Notes: generated by a model from the sequence alone, not told the origin. Positions 13,405 to 26,379 are shown, numbered from the stretch's first letter. The stretch is DNA of 64,000 nt from Heracleum sosnowskyi (GCA_030848705.1 JAUIZM010000018.1:806001-870000), one strand, 5' to 3'. Numbers and translations are program-made.

Positions 13405-14110
13405 TTAATGGAGCGGAGATCCGATCCAATCCGATCCGAGATCATTTTAAAGGATATAGATTTGGCAAAAAAGAAACTGATTCAAAATTCGATTCGATAA
13501 GAAAATTCCGATAATAAATGGAGCGGATATGGATTTAGGTTGATCCGATCCGTTAACAATCTGATCTGAATATAATATATATAAATATATTATATATAAT
13601 ATTTATATAAATATATTGTATAATATATATTATGAAAAAAATATTTGCAATTTTTAATAGTCAATACTTTGTAGTCTATACAATCACTACTAATTAAAAT
13701 GTGAGATAAGATTTTTCCGAAATATAATATCATCGTTTGGTCTATGAATCATCGTGTTTTTTCTAAATATTATTCTAAATTTTCTATTTTTATTTGTTTT
13801 TAAATTTCTAATATTATGTTAGAGTTCGTATTTTACACTTTAAAGTTATTATTTTGTTTACCATTACAGAATATTGTAAAAAAATTCAATATTAAGTAAA
13901 ATTTTAATTTAAATCAAATTTTTTAAGAAAAAATATAAATGGATCGGATATTCGATCCGCGATCCGTGATCCGAATGGATCCGGATATGGATCGGTCTAT
14001 AAAAAATCCGGTCCTCATCCGATCCGAATCTGAATTCGCTAAAATAAATGAATATGATATGGATTTAGACCAATCCAATCCAAACCCGATCCGTTAGACA
14101 AGCCTAACCG
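13405..14110. mobile_element. Probable hAT-like MITE rich in GGATCCGATCCG words
   Basis: Both ends are dense in GATCCGATCC-type words around an AT-rich centre (about 13,570-13,920), the layout of plant hAT-type MITEs such as the one at 11,420. Terminal similarity is weak (left GTTAATGGAGCGGAGATC, right reverse complement TTAGGCTTGTCTAACGGATC), so the boundaries are approximate. Confidence 0.4.
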
Positions 14111-14345
14111 ACTCAGAGTAAGGTCATGATATCAAGTTAGGCTGCATTGTCATGTTAAATTATGTTGTTGGCTCTCGACAACGTTTGTATACCTGACTCG
14201 ACTCGTTTGTAAGTTAAATCGAAAATCGGATGATATTAAGTAATGTCCCTAGTTTCATGATTCGAAGTTATGTTGTCTCCTGACAGCCTGTGTGCCCAAG
14301 TGGCTTGGCCAATACCGGAACACAAAAAAATATCTACTGTTTTTT

Positions 14346-14625
14346 AGCAGTGTTCTAAAAATCGTCTGATTTTTCAAAAATTATCGATAAATCGTTTAAA
14401 AATATTTGACCGATTCGATTTTTGAAATCTGATATATCGCTATAAATTATTTTTAAATAGTTTATTATATTATATATAAGGCTAATATATTAAATATATT
14501 TAAAATATTATAATTTATCCGATTTTTGTTCCGATTTATCATTCCAATAAATCCCGATTTGCCGATAAATCGCTATACGGTACCTCAACCGATTTGTTCC
14601 GATTTCCGAAATCTACAACCATGCT
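14346..14625. mobile_element. Probable hAT-like MITE, CGATAAATCG-rich
   Basis: Left end AGCAGTGTTCTAAAAATCG and reverse-complemented right end AGCATGGTTGTAGATTTCGG resemble each other. The subterminal parts are packed with CGATTTATCGAT-like words. Non-coding, with no clear target duplication. Confidence 0.4.
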
Positions 14626-14639
14626 TTCGAGTTATTCAT

Positions 14640-15563
14640 TACTCTCTCCGTTTCAATATACTTGTCCCCTTTTGAAAAAAAAAATTGTTTTAAATTAATT
14701 GTTCACTTATCATTTCAATGTCATTTTTAAAAACTACAGTAGAACTCTACCTCGATAAATGAATACACTTGGGACCAAGAAAATATATTCATTTAACGAG
14801 ATTATTTATTTATCGATTAATGAATATTTTATTCAATTATCGATAAATGAATATTTATTCATTTAGACAATTTTTTTATGTTTTATTATGATAATAATGT
14901 TTTAAAATTTAATATTCGAATGTGTATATAAGATAATAGTTAAAATTTTAAAATTCTTATCATATATATTTTTCACGCTCAATAATATGCATACATAAAT
15001 TATACATATAAATTATGTATAGTGTGCTTGTACTATTTTAAAATACTTGAAACTGTTAATAAGATTGTATTAGTAATATACTTAGAATCTATTAAAATTT
15101 ATATGAATTTATGAATTTTTTGGACTAAATGACATATATCATAAAAATATATATTGCTTTAATTTTAGTGAATGTTCATTTATGTTTACATAGGGCCTTT
15201 AAAGATTCCAATAAAATTTATTCATTAATGCATTTAGTAAAATTATTCATTTACTCCATTGTCCCAAGTTGAGACCGGAAAAAAATATTCATTTGACGAA
15301 ATTATTTATTTATCGAACATTCATTTATTGAGGTTCTACTGTACATTTATATTTGTATTTCCAAGACCAAATCTAAGCCACATATAATTGTTTAGTCTTT
15401 AATTTATATTTTCAATATTCACTTTACACCATAAATACTTATTCGATCAATATAGTCAATGCAATAAATATGAATATAAATATAATTTTGTTATCAATGT
15501 TATGATTTCTTAATATGCGTAATTTTTTTTAAAATGAACAAATATTTTGAAACGGAGAGAGTA
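14640..15563. mobile_element. Stowaway-type MITE interrupted by another MITE
   Basis: Outer ends are the Stowaway signature: TACTCTCTCCGTTTCAA on the left and the same sequence as the reverse complement of the right end (…TTGAAACGGAGAGAGTA), beginning and ending at TA. Removing the 609-base insert at 14,735-15,343 leaves a 315-base element, a normal Stowaway size. Tc1/mariner-derived and non-coding. Confidence 0.75.
14735..15343. mobile_element. Nested MITE, CTCGATAAATGAATA family
   Basis: Left terminus TACAGTAGAACTCTACCTCG and reverse-complemented right terminus TACAGTAGAACCTCAATAAA are inverted repeats related to the element at 12,324. The element lies wholly inside the Stowaway MITE. The interior is AT-rich and non-coding, with several internal copies of ATTCATTTATCG. 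Confidence 0.7.
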
Positions 15564-16561
15564 CTGTACCTTTTTTGTTCTTTCAAGAAACTAATACATC
15601 CAGCTAGCATATATGATTCTGATCTCACTATATTGTATTTGAATATTTTGAAAATACCGAAAAAAGAAATTCATCTAATAAAATGGTGGGTACTAAAAAT
15701 TTGCTTTTCATACCCACCCTAACACTAACACATATTTAACTGCCAAGATTAATGGCATTGTTTGGTTGGCTGGTTGATAATTAACTGTTAAGAATTATGT
15801 AATTATTTGGTTGGTTAGGTAAACCTAGTAAGGTTTTCTTTTGCATAATATAGTCATGGTATTTTGGAAGTAAGCCATAAGCCCATAAATAATAGCATGT
15901 GAAAGGGAAAGAAATAAAAGAGGAAATCATGCATCATCGATTGATGAAATTATTAATGCCAGCCAAATTTTCAATAGAGGAGACAGATCAAAAGGCAGAG
16001 CATGTGACCTCAACAAATCAATCAACATTTTTTGTTTTGGCTCACAGTTCTTAAATTTATGTTCTTTGTTCTCTACCTGTTCCACCAGCCAAAGATATTG
16101 TGTATGTAAGATGATCTTAAAAATAAACTCAATAAACAAAAGAATTCAAATAAATTCAAGAAAAATAAGTAAACTATTCCAGGCTATACCGCATTGGGCA
16201 GAAGACAATCCAAAAAGCGAAGGCCCATTCCCACCGCCGAGAGACTTTCATGCAAAAATGACACCTCTTTGATATAGCGTCCGCAGAACAGCTAGCGAGC
16301 TGATTCTTTTTTCAGTTTTTCAAGCAATAGGTTGAGCAATAGGTTCAGCTCCCGTGCAAGGAGGAATGTAGAAGATTGTAGTTGTAAAAAAAACTTGAAA
16401 TCAAAATTCCCACCTCATTCACATACATTTGATAAACTCAGAAAAATAACAACAATTAAATATGGATGTTCCTTGACATGACACTATAATTTCAAGGATT
16501 TGACATTAAGACCAAGTGGTGGTGGTGGTAGTTTTAACTAGAACAACCTGATGTATATTGA
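15564..16561. other. Intergenic 3' flank of the RBM28-like gene
   Basis: Holds the RBM28-like 3' UTR near 16,400-16,560 (a GGTGGTGGTGG-type run at about 16,516) and AT-rich spacer. No gene, RNA or repeat recognised. Confidence 0.5.
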
Positions 16562-19500
16562 TTATGATTGGAACCACCTTTTAAGTTGTCTAGGAGGACC
16601 TTGCTTTTCTCCTTCAGCTTTGCCTGAGAACTTGGATGTATATTGTTTAATTAACACGTCAAGCTTATCCTCCATGTCCCGGCCTAATGGTTCTTTGTTC
16701 TTCTTACTTTTTTTCCTTTCATGAGAACTGAAATCTTTATTCAGCACTGTGCGATCTTGCAGTTTCCTCTTTTTCCTCCCATCATCTGCCTCCTGAATAG
16801 TCCTGGAATTACGTGCAAGGACTTCACTGACAACGGGGGGTGATTCTCCGTTGTCACGCTTTTTTCCAATTGGTCTTCTGACTTCCTCATTGTAGTTATA
16901 TTTTGAATCAGTCCTCTTTTCCCATTTCATGGGAGAAGGCTTCTGCCTTTTGTTAAATTTACCTTCAGCAGCAGCTACGCCAACTGCTTCGTGTTCCTTT
17001 TTGTTTTCCCTCACAGGTTCGGAGGTTTTGGACGATGTAAAATCACCTCTAGATGTGTGTTCTCTTGACATATTAGAACGGGCATCAGGTAGATGGGAGT
17101 CAAACCTTGGCTGTCTATTCTTACCATCTTGACTGGAACCTTGCAGCTGATATTGTTGCTGCTGAAATTCAATCTTCTCTTGGCGCTGCTTCAGTGTCTG
17201 GATATTATCAAGAGCAAACTCCACAATAGGGCGATGCTCGGGACCAAAAGTTTCTGCAAGTAACCAAAAAAATCAAAACTGGTACGAGGATCAAGAATAG
17301 GGAGTAAATATTGTCTCCCAGCAAGGCCTATTTGATCATTTAATACTCTTGTATCAAAATCATAAAAAAACAAGACAACTCATACAATATAATAAACAAA
17401 CATTACCAGGATTGTTATTAAGAACTCTTAGAGCCACCAGAGCATGTTCATGCTCTGTGAACTCGACGAAAGCAACTCCACGAGAGTGATTCTTTGTCAC
17501 TACCTTTCCTTTTTTTTCATCCTTCAAAAACTTAATCTGCAAGGACCAGCAGAGGGTAAGGAATCCACACTCTTATGGCGAATAATAAAACCTTGAGCAA
17601 TACAAGTATAGCTGACCTGTCTAATAACGGCCTTCTGTTTGGATGCTCTTGAGGTAACTGCATCTATGCAGCGTCTTTTCAATTCCTTTTCAGTCATGGA
17701 CTTTGGCAAATTATATATAATGAGTCGTGTCCTTGAAATATGAAAGTTTGGTGATCGAAGCTTCATGGCTTTGGTTCTTTCCAACCTGCAGCACACTTAG
17801 AATTATAAGCCCACCATCTAAATCAAACTTCAACAGACATCCAGCATAAAACAGTAGCTGCATTAAATAAAAATAATAATAATGACCAAAACTTCATATA
17901 GGATTTCAGAAAACACAAGCAAAGCTAGAAACGAACATATGAAATTAAAGAGTGTCAATATCATCATGGGTACTCCCAATGGTTATAATTTAAAAACTAC
18001 GGTCGCCAATATCATCTGTAATGTATGAACTCTAAAGAGTAAAGAGTGTCCCCAGAAACGAAATTAAGAACTAGAATCCTTAGTTTACTAAAGAAACAAG
18101 TCATTAGATTGTGATGACGACATAAATTATTTGGGTAGTCATATCAAATGTAAGCCTTTCGGAGCAAAGCATAGATATCGTCCCGTATTACATATGACAA
18201 GCCTACTGGTATGTGCATAGGTCACCCAACAAGTTTTGTGTCCCCAAGTAAAGAGAATAAAAAGGACAAAGAAATCTCCAAGAAAAACCGGAAGCTGGAT
18301 AAGGCAGAGTAAGAATAACTCTTACTATTCACAACACCTAAAGCTCCATAAGCCACTGCTAAACAGCTCATTACATATATATAACCATTATCTACTCAAC
18401 TCTATTCATTGGTGATTGATAAGAGAAAGGTTCATGTCACTTGTTAAAAAGATACACCAAATTGTTCTTAAACCTAAACTCATCACACATGATATGAGAG
18501 GTAAATTTTCTTATCATGACCTGACATGTTGTTCATAATACATTGACCCAGATAATAGGAATCAAAATGTTATTCCCATGTGTCAGTGTTTGATTTAGGG
18601 GTTTAATCGGTTTAAATGGGATCATTCCCCATAGCCCATGAAATTTCAAATCGTCCCAATTTCCATTTTCCCCCAACAATCTAATTGCCCCCGTGATATT
18701 TTCTGACGACAGGTAGCCAATTCTCCCAGCACTTACATTTGACGTTTCGACATATCAGCAACTGAAACACCTTGAGCAGCTGGGGTTCCCTCAACAATAA
18801 GCCCTTCCTATTACACAAAAAATATAAAGATTTCTGGTAAGAAAACTCAATGCTAACAACCTTAAGCTGCAATAACAACACTACAACATTGAAACTCTCA
18901 GGAAGGAAGATCAAGCAGCAGCCTTTGAAGACCAACCTTTGCTAGATATAGGTTCCGATGGTCATTATCCTCCTTCTTGGTCTTTTCCAACTCCTTGGAA
19001 TGTGCTGAATTCTTGTCTAAGGCCTTCATGACTTTTAATTGTCTGCCCCTGAGGATAATACCCAAACCAGCTACAGCACTTGCTGCTGAAATTGCAGCAT
19101 CAGCTGCATCTATTGTTTTAAACTTGAGAAATCCAGTTCCTTTTGGACGCCTGCCCAAATGAATGACAGAAAATACTAAATTTCAATGAAACATACAAGA
19201 TATAACAGAATGTGCAGAAATAGATCCATACTTTGTGACATGATGAAGTACTGGGGAAAAGTACTGCACTTCACCAAATCCATTGAAACGTTGTTTTACT
19301 TCTTCAGTACTAACATCAAAAGGAAGATTGCAAATAAAAAGTGTTTTCTGCAGATCTTGTGTTTCAGATTCACTTTTCCCGGTGTTTCCAGGTTTTTTAT
19401 CATGTGCTAATTCAGTCGGCCCATCAACTGACTTCCTGGCAACGGTCATGGTACCAGAATCCTTGTTACTCTTAGGCACAACAGATTGATCTTCATGCGA

Positions 19501-22500
19501 TACATGTGCCTCTCCAGAAGATGATGCTATAACGGTGTTGAGAACTTTTCTTGCAACATCTGCCTCTTCATCAAAATCAACTTCTGTTCTTTCTTTCTCC
19601 ATTATGCCGGATTTAACTGGAACAGCACCAAAATTAGATTCTTCAAGTATCTCTTCACTATTATTATCATCCTCCTCCATATCAGTACCCATATCATCAT
19701 CTTCCTCATTACTATAATTTTCATCCTCCTCCATATCAGTACCCATATCATCATCTTCCTCATCACTTCCACTCTGCTCTGTAATCGTACAAATACAGTT
19801 TAGTGCATAATTCCGGTGAAAGACAAACTAAAGAAAGGAAACCATTGCAGAAGTAGATGTAGTATTTAGGGAGAAACACATCCTCTTGACTACTCTTAAG
19901 ACTGGTCCGACCAATAGAATGAAAACTTAACCAAAAATATTAATATACTACTACAGACATTAAATTTGGGTAAATAAGCTATTTCGTCACTGTACTATAC
20001 ACAAACTTTCAGTTGGGTCACCATTTCAAAAAAATCAGTCAAACACTTGAACGAACAAAATATTTCACATAGGTTTCTGACGCAAGTCCCGTAAATTTAC
20101 TAAAAAATTTATGTGGAATGTGACAGGGCTGACTCATTTAACATCTGATTGATCCATTTAAACCCACCCATTGATTAAACCCAGTTCCCCTTCCCTTGTA
20201 GCATTAAGTTCAATTAGCGTTCTTCATTTTAAATCCAAATCTCTCTTCCATTTCCATCTAGCTTAAATCAAGATGAATAACTACATTTTAGATCCTTCCA
20301 TATCTTTCCATGTCTACTTCAAAATATATATCACAAATATCTCAAAAAAAATAACGCCATAGCAGTTGGGGTTTTCGAAATTATACAACTACAATACACA
20401 AAGATAACATATACTTGCATGGTTCCTGTATGTAATTAGTATTCAATCGCTACTTCAAGTAAGAATTGCACCGTCGTTCAATCAAACCCTAAGCTCTCAA
20501 GTGCCCCCAAATCTCCTCTCACTCTACACAATTTTTTTTAAAAATGAGACTAGTAATAATAAACTAATGGGGTTCTGTTTGTAATAAACGGGTTTGGGGA
20601 TGGGTTTTGTTTTAACGGGTTGGGTAGGACTGGGTTTGGGCTTCTAACGTAGTGGCTGATGTGTCAAGGACGTGGTGATTATTTAATGTTCCTCCGTCAA
20701 AGTCAAACTTTATTTAAGGGCGTGAAATTATTTAAATGCACAGTGCTACGAGTGGCAGCAATTGATGGTACAATTTTGTGATTGAAAACTTTTTTGAGAT
20801 GTTGACTCAACGGAGAGTTTTTTTTTTTTTTTTGCTAAGTTACTCAACTGAAAGTTTGTGTATAGTACAGTGACGAAATAGCTCATTTACCTCATTAAAT
20901 TTATGTGTAAATATACTGAGTTGTAGACAAATCAAAACTATATTATCTAGTACCAAGTTACCAACTAGAGATGAATATTAGGCGGGAATCATGACGAGTT
21001 AATATCCCTGATCTAGGGATTTGTTCATTATTTTGTGTATGATTTAAACTAATTCCTTTCTTCCATTTTTGCAGGAATCTGAAAAGTTTACATCGACAAC
21101 TACTCACTGAATAATTGACAGGGCTAAAGTATTTAATAAAAAAGTATTTTATCATAAAAGATAAGGAGCACAAAAGATGCTGTTTAACCTTGTGAAAACT
21201 GAAAGCTAGTAATGGCAAGATTACCTTCTTCTGAAGCAGCCAAAGGCTGAGTGGCTTTAGTGGCATAAAGCTTTTTGGGAATAGCCCAATCAACAGCAAT
21301 GGGTCTCCCACCAAAGTTAGTGCCATTGAACTTCTTGATGGCCTGGAAATGGGAAAAGAAGTAGAATCAAAAAATTGTCCAGTTGGGAGAAGTAAGAAGT
21401 AGAGCTACAAAATCTTTAGTTCACAGAACAAAATTCATACATTCTCAGCATCCTGCTTGCATGTGTATTTAACAAAAGCAAATCGCCTGACAAACACAGA
21501 ACAATTATTCAGAACAGCAACACTAACAATTAAGTTAACAACAAAAAGTCAAAGAACAACAAAAAAACATAATAAATGTTATATAGTGATTAGCGATTAT
21601 AGACACATACTGAAACTCCTTCTGTGGAATCACTTCCCAAACAAAGCCTACTTTGGAAAACAATTCTTTGATCTTTATTCTCTGTTTTGGATAACGCAGA
21701 ACTTCTTTGTTCCCTTTCTTCTTTAATTTTGGCAACACTTCTTTGGTCTCATTTTTCTGCATTGTGATTTGTAATGTAACTAAAGGATTAAACTTTGTGT
21801 GTGTGCACAAGTACACACAGTCATACAGACACAATTATTAATATAAATATATTACACAAGAAAAACCTCATAAGGAAGATTTCGAACAATCAGCTTCCAT
21901 TTTTGAGTGTTGGCACCCTGGTCCATCAAAACAAATTATAGAATCAGTATTTTAGATAAATAAACAGTTCTCTGAAAACGAAAAAAAAGTAAGTGATTAA
22001 AAAAAGGGATATTCTCAATGATACCCTTCTGGTTTTGACTTTTCCATATGGTACCATTCCTTCTTTTTGACTTACGAGTGGTACCCTTGTATTTTAGGTT
22101 TCACATATATGGTACCATTTTGTTATCCAAACGTTAATGAAATGTGAAAATATAAGTAAAAGGCCTAATTTCCCATTCAAATCTCAAATCTTTCGCACTT
22201 TTAACCTATTACATAGAGAAACATCATCCATTAAAAAATTTGAACAAAAATGGTCCAAAACTTCAGAAAATATGTTTATGAATTTTCTAAATGATACCAT
22301 TGTTCTATTGACTTCTCCAGCTGATACCATTATATTTTTGACTTCTACATGTGGTACCCTTATATTTTAACATTTGTCTAACAGAAGGGCACCATATATT
22401 TGAGACCTAAAATACAAGGTTACCACTCGTAAGTCAAAAAGAAGCAATGGTACCATTTGGAAAAGTCAAAACCAAAAGGTACCATTGAGAATTTCCCTAA

Positions 22501-25500
22501 AAAAATTACAATAACAGAAACGGAAATAAAAACTCTAATACTGACAAATAATGTAGCTAAAGTAAAACGACAAAACTTTGCAATGACAACCAAGCCAATG
22601 CTTGAACCTTTCAAACAGCAATACTAGTTAACTTATTTTTATTTAAATCCAAGTAACAAGCTGATCAGCTTAACATGTCAAGCCTGTTCTGCTACTTGAA
22701 ATGTGAATCAACAGCAACATTACCTCTCCCCCTAACTGGCGAGCCCAAACAATTCCTCCAGACATCTCTTTTTGGTGCAGCAATGCAACACAAGCACGAG
22801 CAGACCTTACACTTGTGAAAAGCACAGAAGATGCGTCCATTTTGCATCCATCTTCCCTGAGCCCTAAGAAAAATTTCACACATGGTCTCAAATTCGAAGC
22901 AGGGTAACAGAAACTACACTAGTATTATTTCACGACCAAACTTAGAATACACTGGTTCCACCCAAATGCAGGGTCAAAACATTCAATATTCTAGATAAAA
23001 ACATATGCTTTATAGAAAAACATCAGTCAAATTTAGCATGATATGCTCACAGAAATACACTACTATTGAGGAACAAACATAGAATACATTAAACAAGAAA
23101 AGTCAATACCGTGATGGTTAAGCTCATCTCTAGAAAGAGGATAAATTATAGAAGATACAGTGCCACACTCTTTGGCTTTGTGGTGAACACTTTCTGCCAT
23201 ATCAGCACTAAGAAGCCCACCAAATATAACAGTTCGAGCAAGCCTTTTGAAAATAGACAAAAGGACAAATATCAATTCAATTGACCAAATGCAAAGAAAT
23301 ATAACATGAACGAATTAATGACTGAAATATTCTTACTACGCCTAATTTCGCAAAAAAAAACTTCAACGTCAACTGTAAATTTCAAAGAAAGAAACACATT
23401 GTATGACAATTATAAGTACTGGTCACCTTTCTTAATGATGTACTACTGTATGTCCGCATGGCTTGAAGTGCAATAAACTGACACCCATTTTGGATGGAAA
23501 AAGATAAGGAGCTTATAGTTACATAGAAATGATACAATACCTCTGCTTTTCTGAATAGCACTTCTCGTCAGATGCACCTTCAGCAACTTTCTTCGCCTTG
23601 GATTTATCAGGTTTCAGCACATTTTTCTCAGTAAATGTAACATCTTTTATTTCTGATTTTCCAGGCTTGCGTACTTTTTTCTCGGCAACTTTAACAACTT
23701 TTTCTATTTCTAGTTTATCAGCTTTCTTTTCTTCTGGTTTATCAGTCTTGCGTACTTTTTTCTCTGGAACATCAATCATGTAAAGAAAGTTAAGCTATAA
23801 GGAGTCATATTTACAAACATGACAGTACCATTTTTGTCGTGCTTTACCTAATTCTTGAGGCGCTGCAGCTTCATCTTGTTCCTGGTTGACAACCTCAGAT
23901 GAAATGTCATCCTTTTTGTTCTTTGACTTGAGATCACCATCTTCATGTGCTACTACACGGACAAATATTCTCTTAGTAAAAGATATCACACCCTCCGTCC
24001 CCTTTTATTTGTCACTTTGACTTTTTGCATGTATTAAATTCATAATACAGAAACTTCCATAGATTATTTTTTAATTTCATTTTTTATTTAAAGTTTATTA
24101 TCTGTATTTCTATTTAAAAAAAGAAAATTTGAGAAATAATTTGCGGAAGAAAGTTCTTTATACACCTTAAAATACATACAGAAAGTCAAAGTGACAAAAA
24201 ATGGAGGGAGTATATAATTAATGATTTTATTATATGTAAAATTGCACCAAGGCAGATGAATGAGATAACAAGATAACTGAAACGTTCGAGGACAAAAATT
24301 CAGCAAAAACCTTGATCTCCTTTTGATCGACGTTGTTGAAGAGGAGGTCGGTGCGTGGCATGTTTTACTCCAATTTTTCGGCCTCCAACAGATGAACCAT
24401 TTTTTAGCTCGATAGCACGGTTGACATCTTCAGTTGTTGCACTACACTTTCATTCACACATTAAAAGGTATTTCATATAACCAAAAGGAGAACATGAATC
24501 AACGCGAGGTGTTTGTCAATATAGACGGTAAAATTCAACATGTGATACTATGCTACGTTAAGCAGTAAGACTACGCATTGTAAAAGCAATAATATGAAAA
24601 TTGAATAGTGTATATATATAATTCTACATATATATATATATATGTATATATATATATGTATATGTATATATATATTTATATTCCGCCTCTGTATACTTTT
24701 GAAACTGATTGCCTACTATTATCCTCTGAAGTCTAAACCAAAATTTAACCAACTTCAGTACATTCATTAGATATATTAATTCATATTTGGTGACTTACAA
24801 GTACGTACTTCATCCCAAGCATAACAATGACACGAGAACCTTGCACATGACATACAATTTCATGATTTATTTGACGAAGTCGTCCATATGAACTCACAAC
24901 CAATAGAACATGAGGGAAGAACAATACGAAAAACAAAATCATATAAGTGGAACATCCAAAATTAACAATACGTACAATCAAATAAGTCAAGCATTCCGCA
25001 TTAACAAACTATCGTACAATCAAAATCCGAAAATTCGAAATCACACTTACAATTGAACAAAACCAACGCCTCGATGTTCAGTCTCCCCTATAAAAAGCCA
25101 AACACCAAAAGCAATAAGAATAAACAATAGCATTACTTCAAGTCTCCAATAAAGCTACATAAATCTAAATAGCAATTAAACAATTACAAACGCTATAACA
25201 CTAGTAAGTACGGAACGTGCATTATCTATAATTAGCACAATTAGCACAATTAGCACATTTCTATAACAACACAACATTATTAGATAATATACACATCATT
25301 TAAACTTACGCAAAATACATCAATATTCGAAAAAGAAACTACAAATGAAGTAACGTAAAGTCGTAAAGTATTCGAAAAACTCATACCTTTCTTCGTAACC
25401 ATAAAACACCTCCGAATCGGTCCGACATCACTAAACGTCTCTTCAAGCTAATCAACACAATCAAAATCGAAACATTCATAATAAATACACATACAAAATC

Positions 25501-25697
25501 ACACATACAAACAAAATTAACATAAAATAGCTAAATCAAAGTGTGATTCATAAAAGTCATCGAATATGTAAGTATAATTATAGATATACCTGTGAATTAG
25601 TGAAAGTGAAAGGTAAATTAGCGATGAAAACAGTAGCAGGACTGTATTGAGAATCGGTGCCTTGTTTTAACGGCTTGTTCTTCTTGTTCTTCCCCAT
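16562..25697 (-). CDS. RBM28: RBM28/Nop4-like nucleolar RNA-binding protein, multiple RRMs (18 exons)
   Basis: Predicted nucleolar protein of the RBM28 (animal)/Nop4 (yeast) family, which acts in large-subunit rRNA maturation. Exons: 25697-25590, 25447-25387, 25087-25051, 24441-24311, 23952-23848, 23763-23541, 23243-23110, 22863-22724, 21917-21867, 21756-21611, 21486-21441, 21342-21225, 19778-19232, 19150-18937, 18807-18737, 17785-17617, 17536-17407 and 17253-16562. They give 1,040 codons in phase. RRM1 at about 21-100 (TVFIANLPF…RGVGFVQF); Lys-rich repeats of EKKVRK at about 147-221; RRM-like fold about 225-310; RRM about 318-420 (LIVRNLPYE…RFAFVKYTCKQDAENA); acidic block with duplicated MGTDMEED about 440-475; RRM about 575-690 (TLFICNLPFDV…TGFLKFKT); RRM about 725-825 (RLIIYNLPKSMT…GVAFVEF); basic tail ending QLKRWFQS. 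Exon 10 could instead start at 21681, dropping 25 codons and giving more typical RRM spacing. Three MITEs lie in introns. Confidence 0.9.
19968..20892. mobile_element. Mutator-like MITE in an RBM28 intron
   Basis: A 925-base element bounded by about 48-base inverted repeats (GGGTAAATAAGCTATTTCGT on the left; the right end reads AGGTAAATGAGCTATTTCGT when reverse-complemented). It is flanked by a perfect direct repeat CATTAAATTT (19958-19967 and 20893-20902). Target duplications of 9-10 bases fit Mutator-like elements. No transposase is encoded. Confidence 0.8.
22006..22497. mobile_element. Long-TIR MITE in an RBM28 intron
   Basis: A 492-base element with inverted repeats of roughly 110 bases (left GGGATATTCTCAATG, right reverse complement GGGAAATTCTCAATG, then GGTACC-containing blocks). 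A perfect 8-base direct repeat TAAAAAAA flanks it (21998-22005 and 22498-22505). The TIR length suggests a Mutator-like origin, but an 8-base duplication also fits hAT. The target is A-rich, so the duplication is weaker evidence than usual. Confidence 0.72.
23990..24212. mobile_element. Stowaway-type MITE in an RBM28 intron
   Basis: Left end CCCTCCGTCCCCTTTTATT and right end (reverse complement) CTCCCTCCATTTTTTGTCAC share the Stowaway core and then GTCACTTTGACTTT. About 220 bases, AT-rich, non-coding. It lies in the intron between exons 5 and 4 of the RBM28-like gene, close to the exon 5 acceptor. Confidence 0.75.
24607..24680. repeat. TA-rich microsatellite in an RBM28 intron
   Basis: Compound runs of TA with interspersed TGTA, in the intron between exons 4 and 3. 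Confidence 0.85.
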
Positions 25698-25760
25698 TTT
25701 CAAACCTAATTGATGATCGATTCGATTGTTTTTTTAAGTTTTATATATTTTCCCTCTTTT

Positions 25761-25852
25761 GTTAGGGTTTATGTGAGAATTTAGGGTTGGGTTGGGCCGG
25801 TTTTAGTTTGCTAGTGTTTTTAAATGTTTGTTGTTTTTATTGGGCTTGGGCT
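25761..25852 (-). promoter_or_regulatory. Telo-box and site II cluster in the RBM28 promoter
   Basis: Read on the - strand, 65-155 bases upstream of the RBM28-like ATG. Two AACCCTAA-type telo-boxes (complement of TTAGGGTTT at 25762-25770 and TTAGGGTTG at 25781-25789) lie near one GGCCCA (25793-25798) and two AGCCCA motifs (25841-25846, 25847-25852). Site II TGGGCY elements plus telo-boxes are the established signature of plant ribosomal-protein and ribosome-biogenesis promoters, read by TCP factors and telo-box binding proteins. This fits the nucleolar role assigned to the gene. Confidence 0.65.
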
Positions 25853-26379
25853 TTGTATGGAACACTTGCAAAGGGATGTTTTAAGGGTTTTTTTTTTTTA
25901 AACAAAGATGCTTTAAGGGGTTTGCGGCGTAATCTATTACCATTTATAAAATCCATCAAAATTTGAATAATATAAAAATCTTATGAAATATGAAATAAGT
26001 GTTAGGGTATTTTTTTAATATTAATAAAATGCCCAAAAATACATATTCTTATAAAATGTTGTAATAAGTATTTTAAAATATAAATAATGTAGAACTGAAT
26101 TTCTTAAATCAAAAAAAGAAAAAGTTATTCAAATCTGAATCAAGAGCCGCAAACTGTTATCATCTTATAGATCAAAACATATGAAACAGTATTGAAATTG
26201 TAAAGTAACAAGATTCATTGATGAAGAAGAAGTAAGTATTTTGTACAGAATGAAATGTTTATATCCTATTCTACTGAACAGAAGCAACGCGCGGGAAAAT
26301 CTTTTATTCCTGACTAACTATCTGACTAGTGTGCCAGCTGGATGCTGAGCTGAAAATATAAATACATTACATTATTTAA
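25853..26379. other. Spacer and probable Copia 3' LTR remnant
   Basis: Bases 25,853-26,140 are AT-rich spacer. From about 26,150 to 26,379, just downstream of the Copia polyprotein stop on the - strand, the sequence contains a TATA-like ATAGGATATAAAC and CT-rich stretches typical of a Copia LTR. I could not fix TG…CA ends or find a second LTR. Confidence 0.35.
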
